NCBI GenBank assembly: GCA_945906105.1
Contig: CAMDQO010000010.1
Location: 1-64,000, forward strand
DNA from: Novosphingobium sp. Chol11
GTDB lineage: Bacteria; Pseudomonadota; Alphaproteobacteria; Sphingomonadales; Sphingomonadaceae
Length of the DNA: 64,000 nucleotides
Direction: 5' to 3'
Shown piece after piece: positions 24,457-32,195 of this stretch. The notes under the pieces are model-generated. The model had not been told where the DNA came from, searched no databases, and saw only the letters and a list, made by a program, of their open reading frames with translations. Within the stretch, counting starts at the first letter, position 1. Each line of letters starts with the position of its first letter. Made by a program: the position numbers and the translations under genes.

Positions 24457-26468
24457 CACAGGCCCTGGCAGACGTTCTGCTCCGAACTGGCGAGGAACGG
24501 CGCGAAGGGACAGTTCACATAACGCAACCGCACCGGGGTTCCACCCACTGGCACCGCGATACTATCGGCCCTGATCGAAACCGGCGCATTGCCGAATGCG
24601 CCCAAGGCGGCGCTGGCGTTGTTGAGGCCAAGGAAGCTGATCATGTCGTCCTGATCGATCCCGTCACCCGAGACACCAATCGCTCCGACCAGCTGGGAAC
24701 CGCGATAGATCGGCACCGATCCGGGGAATATCTGCAGGCCGTTCTGCAACCGGTTCTGTCCCGGTGCGGCGTCGCGGATGAAAGTGCAGCGCGCCTGCGT
24801 ATCGCTGCCGCTGGCACCGGTGACAAAGGCGAGGTGCTGGCCCAGATTGGTAAATACCAGCGCCGATTGCAGCCCGGTGGAGAACGGGTTGAACTGCGCG
24901 ATTGGTCGCGAGAACGGCCCGTGTGCCGTGCCCAACTGCCCGTCGGGGAAATAGGGACGCGACAAATTGCCCACCGCCCTGTCGGAAAAGGCATAGTGCC
25001 CGGCGAGCGCAGCCGGGTCGCCAAGGAAACTGCGTGCGGCGGGGACGAACTGGCGGACATCGGCGCTCGCATCGGCCAGCAGATCAGCCCCGGCCTGTGT
25101 ATGGGACAGGAAGGATGCTGTGCGCGCCTTTTGCAAGCTGACGTCAATGCCGAAAACCGGTGCATCGGGCGAACGGACGATACCCAGCACCTGACCGCGA
25201 CTATCAACCAGCGAGATCGTCACTTGCGCGCGGCTGTCGAGCGGCTGGCGGATCTGTGCCCGTGCCCGGCTCATCACGTTGAAGGCTTCAGCGAGGACCG
25301 TCCGGACTTCGCTCGCGCTCAGCGGTGTCGCAATGTCGCTCGCGTCGGTTCCGCCGCGCACAGGGTAGCGACCGGCTCCGGCACCGTCCGTGAGGATAAA
25401 GGCATCGGAATTGGCGAATTCCGTCGGCGTCGCCGCGCGGATACCCGATTCCTCGCTGCCATAAGCAGTTCCGATCCGGATTGTCGCTGCGTTGAGGTAT
25501 CCGGTTACGGCGACCAGCGAGCCCAGCGCGGGATTGATCGCTCCGTAGCTGGCGCTGGACACACCCGGGGCCAGGCCGCTGTAGTCGGCATCAGAATAAC
25601 GCAATTGTGTGCCATCGACGCTGATCCGGTTGGCTCTGATCTCGAACGGCGCTTCATAGCCAAAGGTGCCAGCCAGTGCGATCCGCTCGTCTATGTCCGC
25701 ATCAATATCGAGCACATTGGCGTCGAAGCCATAGTCGCCGTCGGCCATCACCCCGACCCCGCCGACCACCACACCATTCTTGTAGAGCGGGAACCCACCC
25801 GGATCAGCCGAAAGCCCCAGCGGCGAGCGCTTGGGGCCGATCAGCGCACCAGAACCCGAAGCGGTGAAGCGGGCAGAAAGGTCCGAACAGGGCAGCTGAC
25901 TGAACTGCACACCAGACAGCGGGCCGCTCTCAAGCCCGGCGGTCGACAGCGCAGGCGGGAAATGCTGCTGCACGATCATGCTGGCGGTACGCGAAGAAAA
26001 GGCGTTGCCGCCGCTTGAGAGATAAGCGCCGGTAATCGCCTTGGCGAGCGCTGCCGCTTCTGCCGGGACATCGAGGCCCTGAACATCGATGTTGGAGCCA
26101 TTGGGTGCCGCTGCTATCCGCGCATTTGCCAGCGCGCCGATCATGCGGAACACGGCAAGGACATTGCCGACCCGGTCCGTCACCGCGATTACCGCAGGTC
26201 TGCCGTCTGCGTTTGCCTGCGCTGCGGCGTGGGCGATTACTGACTGCACATCGCCGACCGAAAGCGTCTCCGCAGCTGGCACCGCATAGAGCGAGGCAGT
26301 AGCGCCGCCGCCCGATCCGCCACTGGATCCGCCCGATGTACCCCCGGAGGAACCACTCCCGCTGGACCCCGATCCGCTGCTCCCGCCACCGCCGCAAGAG
26401 GCGAGCAGCAGAGCTGCCGCCAAGCCTGTCAGCCTTGCCGACCACCGCTTCACCGCACAACCCCTCAT
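24456..26468 (-). CDS. Lipoprotein with tandem GlcG/HbpS-type heme-binding domains
   Basis: 670 residues. A lipobox LLASC near residues 21-25 is followed by a Gly/Ser-rich tether of about 35 residues. Two GlcG/HbpS (DUF336)-like units follow, each with the pattern of a 'VTDRVGNVLAVFRM' or 'LVDSRGQVLGIVRSP' strand, a helix of KA..AAxFSS type and a late GVGVMADGD or GAIGVSGDGIDQDD strand. HbpS-type folds bind heme or cobalamin. As a lipoprotein in a multiheme operon it could scavenge heme or contact the cytochromes. It starts inside the upstream cytochrome's stop codon (ATGA overlap). Confidence 0.78.
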   Translation of the reverse strand: MRGCAVKRWSARLTGLAAALLLASCGGGGSSGSGSSGSGSSGGTSGGSSGGSGGGATASLYAVPAAETLSVGDVQSVIAHAAAQANADGRPAVIAVTDRVGNVLAVFRMIGALANARIAAAPNGSNIDVQGLDVPAEAAALAKAITGAYLSSGGNAFSSRTASMIVQQHFPPALSTAGLESGPLSGVQFSQLPCSDLSARFTASGSGALIGPKRSPLGLSADPGGFPLYKNGVVVGGVGVMADGDYGFDANVLDIDADIDERIALAGTFGYEAPFEIRANRISVDGTQLRYSDADYSGLAPGVSSASYGAINPALGSLVAVTGYLNAATIRIGTAYGSEESGIRAATPTEFANSDAFILTDGAGAGRYPVRGGTDASDIATPLSASEVRTVLAEAFNVMSRARAQIRQPLDSRAQVTISLVDSRGQVLGIVRSPDAPVFGIDVSLQKARTASFLSHTQAGADLLADASADVRQFVPAARSFLGDPAALAGHYAFSDRAVGNLSRPYFPDGQLGTAHGPFSRPIAQFNPFSTGLQSALVFTNLGQHLAFVTGASGSDTQARCTFIRDAAPGQNRLQNGLQIFPGSVPIYRGSQLVGAIGVSGDGIDQDDMISFLGLNNASAALGAFGNAPVSIRADSIAVPVGGTPVRLRYVNCPFAPFLASSEQNVCQGL

Positions 26469-27802
26469 CGTAACGCTCCGATCGCACGCGCTGCTTCGCC
26501 GAGTGCCGAACGGAAGCCGGCGGGGTTATATTCGTTGGGACCGCGCACCGCTGCATAGGCGCGGTTGATGTTGGCGCGAATTCCGGCCGCGGCACCAACG
26601 CTCACCTGTCCTTGCCGCACCAGCGCGTTAAGCAGCGTATCGACTGCCATCACCGCCTGCACCGATCCCTCGTAATCGGTAAAGCGCGATGAGATGGCCT
26701 TGCCCGCAATCGTGGCGATCACGGCAAAGGCGGTATCGCTGCCATTGCTGCCCTTCGCCAGCGCACTGGAAAGCGCGCTTGCCGCTGTCCCCAGCCGCGC
26801 GGAGGCAGCAAGCGTCTCGGTTCTGCCTTTCCCCATTGCCGCATGGAAATCACGCGCGGCGCGGTCAAAATTTGCGGCCTGCCCCGGTGTCAGCGTCGAG
26901 GCGACAGCGGATAGCAGGATGATGTTTTCGTCGTTGAAGGGCGGTGTGCCGAAAGGGATCGGGCGAGCAGGATTGGTCTCAAAGGTCAGCCGACGCTCAC
27001 CACTGTCCTGAATCTGGCGGTGGCAGCTGTGGCAATCGTAGAAATAGAATTCGGGGAAGATACCTTGCGTGCCGATGCCCGGCATGGCGAAAAGTTCGAG
27101 CGAGCGCCGCACTGCTTCAGCCTGCCCCACGGCCCACAGACGCACGCTGTCGGTCTTGCGCTTGCGCGCGACATAGTCGGCGTCTTCGTCGTGATGCTGC
27201 TGGAGCAAGGAGAAAAGGTCAAGCTCGAAGGAAATGCGCGGGTGCCCAGCGGCCATCATCCGGTGGGAAACGAAGTGCCCCGGCTCCTTGCTGCCGAAAT
27301 GGCAATCGAGGCACACCGACGCCCGGACCGCCGGATTATCGAGCGCGATCATCCCAGCTGCAAGGTTGGAGGCGCGCGTTGCGGGCATCGCATAGTGGCT
27401 GGCGATCCAGTTCGAAGCAGCACCATGGCAGGATTCGCAGCCGACACCATCCGAAAGCTGGAAACGATCACCGAGCAGCGCGGCTGGCGTGTAAGTCGCA
27501 TGGCATCCAAGGCAGGCTGGCGCGGCAGCGGGGTCGCCCAGCCCGAGCGAAGCCGCAATCTGCTGGCCGCGCTTGCCAGAAAGCGCCGCAAATGCGCGGC
27601 TGTGCGCCCCGGCGGGTGACGAGGGTTCCTGCCAGTGCGCCAGCTCATCCTGACGAACCACCTTGCCATCGCCTTCAAGCCGTCCATGGCACACCGAACC
27701 GGCGCAGGAAGCGACACCTTCGAAACCGGCGGTCAGCGCCACCAGCGGCGCTGCCGAGCCGAGACAGAGCAACAGCGCCAATGCAGCGATCAGCCTCAGC
27801 AT
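26465..27802 (-). CDS. Exported multiheme cytochrome c (c554-like)
   Basis: 445 residues from the ATG at 27802, chosen because GAAGGGG lies 8 nt upstream and a signal peptide (MLRLIAALALLLCLGSAAP) follows directly; the longer frame starts at 27844. Heme sites: one unusual C-x4-CH (CAGSVCH) near the mature N-terminus, then CLGCH, CESCH, CLDCH and CHSCH. This resembles cytochrome c554-family proteins. The C-terminal about 180 residues lack heme motifs and are mostly helical. It likely shuttles electrons across the periplasm between the inner-membrane and outer-membrane parts. Confidence 0.87.
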   Translation of the reverse strand: MLRLIAALALLLCLGSAAPLVALTAGFEGVASCAGSVCHGRLEGDGKVVRQDELAHWQEPSSPAGAHSRAFAALSGKRGQQIAASLGLGDPAAAPACLGCHATYTPAALLGDRFQLSDGVGCESCHGAASNWIASHYAMPATRASNLAAGMIALDNPAVRASVCLDCHFGSKEPGHFVSHRMMAAGHPRISFELDLFSLLQQHHDEDADYVARKRKTDSVRLWAVGQAEAVRRSLELFAMPGIGTQGIFPEFYFYDCHSCHRQIQDSGERRLTFETNPARPIPFGTPPFNDENIILLSAVASTLTPGQAANFDRAARDFHAAMGKGRTETLAASARLGTAASALSSALAKGSNGSDTAFAVIATIAGKAISSRFTDYEGSVQAVMAVDTLLNALVRQGQVSVGAAAGIRANINRAYAAVRGPNEYNPAGFRSALGEAARAIGALR

Positions 27803-27863
27803 TTTCAGCGCCCCTTCGTCGTTGCTCGGAACATGCTTGCCCATCGTCGTCTGCTACTCAGCC

Positions 27864-30119
27864 CTATTTCTCGGTCGCCACAAAAACGCCATTCCAGTCA
27901 GCCGCAGGCGGAGATTTGGCCAGCGCGGCGATCCGCTTGCGAAAGAGATCCTGAACGTTCTCCAGCCCGAAACTTGCGGCCTCGGCGCGGGTGCCGTCAA
28001 GCCTGCCAAGGGCTGTTTCCCAATCTTGTGCGCGATAGGCAGCAAGCATCGCGGCATGCGCTGCGGCAAAGGCCTGAAATTCCGGACTGGCAGCGAGGCT
28101 CTCGTCGCCGATCAGCGCCGAAATCGCTTCGGGGCGATCGCGCCCCACCACCTGCACGAGGTCGACCTCGATCACGGCAAAGTCCGGGATCTGCTCGTGT
28201 AGCGCCTGCCCGATGGCAATCGGTATGCCGTAATATTTGGTCAGCCCCTCGATCCGCGAGGCGAGGTTCACCGTATCGCCGATCAGCGAATAGGACAGAC
28301 GCTGCGCCGAGCCCATATTGCCGACGCAGCACGGCCCGGCGTTGAGCCCGATGCCGATGGCGACATCGCCCGGCCACGGCTGCCCTGCTTTCCCCGGCAT
28401 TTCTACGTTGAGCTGTTTCAGCCGCGCAAGCATCGCCAGCGCCGAGCGGGCAGCGTTCTGGTACTGCTCAGGATCGTCGAGCGGGGCGTTCCAGAATGCC
28501 AGAATCGCATCGCCGATGAACTTGTCGATCGTCGCCTTGCGCGCGAGCAGGACGTCGCACATGGGGGTCAGGAAGCCGATCAGAAAACCGATGATGTCCT
28601 GCGGGGATAGCGCCTCGGAAATGCGTGAGAAGCTGCGGATGTCGCAAAACAGCACGCTCATCTGCCGCTCCTCGCCGCCCAGTTCCAGCTGACGCGGATC
28701 GGCGGCGATGCGGTTGACCAGCTCGGGCGAGAGATAGCGGTCAAAGGCGCCGTGAATATATCTGCGCCGCCGCTCCTCGCGGTAATAGGTCAGCAGCGTC
28801 TCGGTGAGGTACACCGCCAGCACCACGAGCATCGGATAGGTCGGGTCTAGCAGGAAGTGCTCGCGATGGAACGCGTACCAGCTACCGGCAAGCGTCAGCG
28901 CGGCGAGAAACAGTCCCAGCGCCGCCCCTTTTGCAGCGCCGAGGCGTGGCAACAGCAGCAGCAGGACCAGACCAAGCGCGATCACCAGCGTCCGCTCGAG
29001 CCCATCTGCCCAGTCCGGCCGGGTCAGGAACCGGCCAAGGATCATCTGTTCGGCCGCCTGCGCATGGACCATCACGCCCAGCTCGCGGTCCTGCAATGGT
29101 GTCGCGACAAGATCGCGCAGCCCGATTGCACCGGTGCCGATAAATACGATCTGCCCGGCAAACAGACGCTCCATCTCGGCCGGGGACAACTCGCCCGAGA
29201 GTATATTCCAGGCCGGGATCACCCGCTCTGGGCGCGGAGCGGTGTAATACATCCACAGCTCGCCAGCGCCATTGGTGGGAATGACGAACTGCCCGACTTT
29301 GAGCGAATCCACCTCGCTCAGCCCGCCGCCTGAGACATTGCCCGAAATATTGCCACTGCCGTCGCTGGTCTTGACCAGAATCGAGCCCGCACCCTGAGCC
29401 ACACGCAGCGCTTCAAGCGAGAGCGAGGGCAGGATCTGGTCACCTTGCCGCGCGAGCAGTGGAGCGCGACGGATGATGCCATCGCTGTCGCCCTGAAGGG
29501 TCAGCGAGCCGAGTCCGGTGGATGCAGCCTCAAGCCCGGGCAGCGGCATGATGGCGTTGCTGTACGCGGGCAGCGACTGGCTTGGCGGCGTGCCGGAATA
29601 TGCGAAACCCGCTTTGGGCATGGCCTGGGCTCGTTTGGGATCACGGGTAAGGAAAAAGCCGCTGACAATCGGCAGCTCGCCGGTTGTCTTGGAAAATTGA
29701 TCGTCATTATCGGGCAGAGCGCGCAGCGTATCGATCAGCCGCGCATCTCCCTGGCCTGCCAGCGCTTCAGCAATAAGCGGCGGCGAGGTTCGATCTGGCT
29801 CTGAAAAAACGATGTCGAAGGCGATAGCTGAGACGCCCGCATCGCCCAGCTTGCGAGCCAGAACTGCCATTTGCGTGCGCGGCCAGGGCCATTGGCCGAA
29901 ACGGCGGATCGATTCCTCGTCAATATCGACGATGCGGACCGGCGCTTCCTCATATTGCCGCGGTTCGGCGCGCTGATAGGAATCGAATATCAGCTGGCCG
30001 AGATTCGTGAACAGCGAGAAGCCGAAAAATTGCAAGGCGAGCACCAGCGCCAGCACAACGAAGCCCGGCAGGAAAGTAATCTTCCAATCTGCCAGGAACT
30101 TGCTCTCGCGCTTCGCCAT
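27864..30119 (-). CDS. CHASE2-domain class III adenylate cyclase
   Basis: 751 residues. N-terminal membrane helix (about 17-40), CHASE2 extracytoplasmic sensor (about 45-340, with VRIVDIDEESIRRFGQWPWPR and GQIVFIGTGAIGLRD), three more helices (about 370-440), then a catalytic domain of about 180 residues. Key residues are present: metal-binding Asp in VLFCDIRSF and KFIGDAILAFW, adenine-selecting Lys in DKFIGD, and transition-state Asn and Arg in GDTVNLASRIE. It should therefore make cAMP in response to a periplasmic cue. It heads the cytochrome operon, whose products may be controlled by it. Confidence 0.92.
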   Translation of the reverse strand: MAKRESKFLADWKITFLPGFVVLALVLALQFFGFSLFTNLGQLIFDSYQRAEPRQYEEAPVRIVDIDEESIRRFGQWPWPRTQMAVLARKLGDAGVSAIAFDIVFSEPDRTSPPLIAEALAGQGDARLIDTLRALPDNDDQFSKTTGELPIVSGFFLTRDPKRAQAMPKAGFAYSGTPPSQSLPAYSNAIMPLPGLEAASTGLGSLTLQGDSDGIIRRAPLLARQGDQILPSLSLEALRVAQGAGSILVKTSDGSGNISGNVSGGGLSEVDSLKVGQFVIPTNGAGELWMYYTAPRPERVIPAWNILSGELSPAEMERLFAGQIVFIGTGAIGLRDLVATPLQDRELGVMVHAQAAEQMILGRFLTRPDWADGLERTLVIALGLVLLLLLPRLGAAKGAALGLFLAALTLAGSWYAFHREHFLLDPTYPMLVVLAVYLTETLLTYYREERRRRYIHGAFDRYLSPELVNRIAADPRQLELGGEERQMSVLFCDIRSFSRISEALSPQDIIGFLIGFLTPMCDVLLARKATIDKFIGDAILAFWNAPLDDPEQYQNAARSALAMLARLKQLNVEMPGKAGQPWPGDVAIGIGLNAGPCCVGNMGSAQRLSYSLIGDTVNLASRIEGLTKYYGIPIAIGQALHEQIPDFAVIEVDLVQVVGRDRPEAISALIGDESLAASPEFQAFAAAHAAMLAAYRAQDWETALGRLDGTRAEAASFGLENVQDLFRKRIAALAKSPPAADWNGVFVATEK

Positions 30120-30326
30120 GATCGGCTTACTCCCTGCAAGCGTCTGCTATTACAGTGCGATGGGTATAATGCGATGGGAAGTTTTTCCACCGCCCCGCGC
30201 CGGTCTGGAGGATAACAGCCCACGCCTACCGGCTATTTGGTCAGCCAACCGTCACCAAAAAGGGTCTCACCTGCGCTTAGCGCGCTTGTAAGGTTGACGA
30301 TCTAGCGGGACATCGAGTGCATGAGT

Positions 30327-31266
30327 TTATAGGCGTTCGCGGAGCGCTTCATAGGGTGTTTTCCCGTTGAAGGCGCCGTGTGGCCGATTGAAGTTGTAGA
30401 AGTTTTCCCACTCGCTGAGCTTGGCTTCAAGATCAACGTCGCCCTTGTAGGATAGAAGCTGGTAAAACTCCTGCTGGTCTGAGCGATGGGAGCGTTCGAC
30501 CTTGCCGTTGAGCTGCGGGGTTCCGCGTTTGATATAGGTATGGCGGATGCCCTGATCTTCGACGTGCCAGTGGAACTTGGCCTGGAACTCATGGCCATTG
30601 TCGGTCCTGATTTCCTTGATGCGGAACGGGAACTTTTCGATGATGTGATCGACGAAGTCGATCGCGTTGGCTTGTGTGTGTTTTTCGTAGACCTTGAGTG
30701 CCCTGACGCGCTCGGCTTGGGGCAGTGCCCCCGGCACTGCCGTCGCCTGCGCCATCGTCGATAGCGGTATATTGGAACCGGCGGATCTTCTCGCCACGCT
30801 TGCCAGTGAAGGTGAGGAACTTGACGTCCATCTGGATGTGATGGCCCGGCACCTGCTTGTTGTAACGCTTGGTATGGACTTTGCGCATGCGCGTTCCGCG
30901 TGGCAGTCTGCCAACGCCATTGCGGCGCAGAATGCGTGTTACGCCAGCGTCGGAGATTTTGATGTCGTGATAGCGCGCCAGGTACCAGACGATCCTGATC
31001 GACCCGAGATGATATTTGCTTCGCAGGTAAAGAACCTTGTCGACGATCTCAGGCGGGGTCTGGTTGGCAGGGTTCTTCGGGATGGGCTTAGCGTTGACCA
31101 GCCCGGCTTCACCACTTTGCTCGTAAGCTGCCTTCCAGCGATAGAAGCTTGAACGTCCCACGCCGAAGTATCGGCAGGTCCTGGCCACATGGCCAGTCTT
31201 CTCAGCATGGCGCAGCACTTTGAGCTTGCGCTGAATGTCGCGGTCTTCCTTGGTCATTGGATCCAT
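30327..31266 (-). pseudogene. IS481-family transposase, frameshifted by a small insertion
   Basis: The N-terminal half (31266 inward) has a helix-turn-helix (HVARTCRYFGVGRSSFYRWK) and the first catalytic Asp (HHIQMDVKFL). The C-terminal half, in another frame, has RTDNGHEF (second Asp) and NGKVERSHRSDQQEF (Glu). Joined, they give a typical IS481/rve transposase of about 345 residues. Between 'YTAIDD' and 'RVRALKVYEKHTQ' an extra stretch of about 37 nt changes the frame, so a full-length enzyme cannot be made without frameshifting. Programmed frameshifting is unlikely because the extra DNA encodes nothing conserved. Confidence 0.85.
30711..30753 (-). repeat. Palindromic insertion within the transposase
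   Basis: The segment replaces about 6 nt expected from the protein family and contains a perfect hairpin, GGCAGTGCC-N3-GGCACTGCC (30721-30741). It looks like a small REP-like or RPE-like palindromic element that landed in the gene. Confidence 0.55.
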
Positions 31267-31518
31267 CCTCCTGGCTGCCAGTCAGCAGCATGAAAGATGT
31301 CCCGCAAGTCCGTACAGTCCTACAACTAGACGGAGCTTTCCCGAGACTGCGAAAAACTCGCTTAGCGCGATATTCCATTCGACTTGGGGCGCAAACGAAG
31401 CATTGGTGTTGGTACAACGAACAGTCGGCCTGACCGGCTGGTGCCCCGCCCAGCACGACTGGTGGGGCCTTGGGTGGTGGGAGCGGCAATGACGCCGCTC
31501 CGATCAGGAGAACCACCC

Positions 31519-31752
31519 ATGACCCGCAAGCCGAAGACCGAAGCCACCCATGACCCCGCCAGCAAGATCGACCAGGTCATTGCCCTGCTTGGGCGCGAAC
31601 AGGGTGCCACGCTCGCTGAGATGGTCGCCGCGACCGGATGGCAGCCGCACACCACCCGAGCTGCGCTGACCGGGCTACGCAAGAAGGGGCACGCGCTGGT
31701 CAAGGACAAGCGCGACGACGTCACCTGCTACCGGATCGGGACCGCCGGCTGA
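31519..31752 (+). CDS. DUF3489 small DNA-binding-like protein
   Basis: 77 residues, with AGGAG 8 nt before the ATG. It holds a winged-helix-like fold: KIDQVIALLGREQGATLAEMVAATGWQPHTTRAALTGLRKKGHALV. This matches the DUF3489 family. It is the first gene of a three-gene module whose neighbours overlap by ATGA, so the three are translationally coupled and transcribed together with the recombinase. It may be a regulator or directionality factor; the function has not been established as far as I know. Confidence 0.85.
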   Translation: MTRKPKTEATHDPASKIDQVIALLGREQGATLAEMVAATGWQPHTTRAALTGLRKKGHALVKDKRDDVTCYRIGTAG

Positions 31753-32195
31753 TGGTTAGCCGTCACCACAAGCTCGATTCCGACCTGGCTGCGCTGGCGA
31801 CAATGTCGCCGGCGCAGCTGCGCGAGCACTGGGCCAAGGTCACCGGCAAGGTCCTCCCACGGGTTAGCCCGGCGCTGCTGCGGCTGGCTCTGGGCTACGA
31901 GCTGCAGGCCAAGACGCTTGGCGGGCTGTCGCGGCCCAGTCAGCAGCAGCTGGCGCAACTGGCCGGGGCCAAGACCCGAACCCGCAACGCCGTCCCGGGG
32001 ATGCGGCTGGTCCGCGAGTGGCACGGCACCGTCCATATCGTCACCGTCGGCGAGGACGGCGCCATCCGCTGGAACGAGCGCGAATGGAAGAGCCTCAGCG
32101 AGATAGCCCGGTCCATCACCGGCACGCGTTGGTCGGGTCCGGCCTTCTTCGGGCTCAAGGAAAGGACGCCCAAGGAAAAGAGGATGGTAGCATGA
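31752..32195 (+). CDS. DUF2924 protein of recombinase module
   Basis: 147 residues, recognised by LREHWAKVTGKVLPRVSPALLRLALGYELQAKTLGGLS and the C-terminal VREWHGTVHIVTVGEDGAIRWNEREWKSLSEIARSITGTRWSGPAFFGLK, both typical of DUF2924. This family is commonly encoded just before serine recombinases in alphaproteobacterial mobile elements. Start overlaps the DUF3489 stop, and its own stop overlaps the recombinase start (ATGA both times). The WNGREWKSLSEIA-like region resembles a small DNA-binding unit. Function unknown. Confidence 0.88.
   Translation: MVSRHHKLDSDLAALATMSPAQLREHWAKVTGKVLPRVSPALLRLALGYELQAKTLGGLSRPSQQQLAQLAGAKTRTRNAVPGMRLVREWHGTVHIVTVGEDGAIRWNEREWKSLSEIARSITGTRWSGPAFFGLKERTPKEKRMVA

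Larger units (their letters stand above)
30305..31305 (-). mobile_element. IS481-type insertion sequence, about 1.0 kb
   Basis: Bounded by a perfect 10-bp inverted repeat, GCGGGACATC at 30305-30314 and GATGTCCCGC at 31296-31305. The size fits the family. It carries one transposase frame on the minus strand, now disrupted. I see no convincing target-site duplication outside the repeats, so the true ends may differ by a few bases. Confidence 0.75.

Noticed and set aside
24834-26018. 394-codon plus-strand open frame
   Set aside because: Antisense to the GlcG-type lipoprotein; no motifs and no ribosome site.
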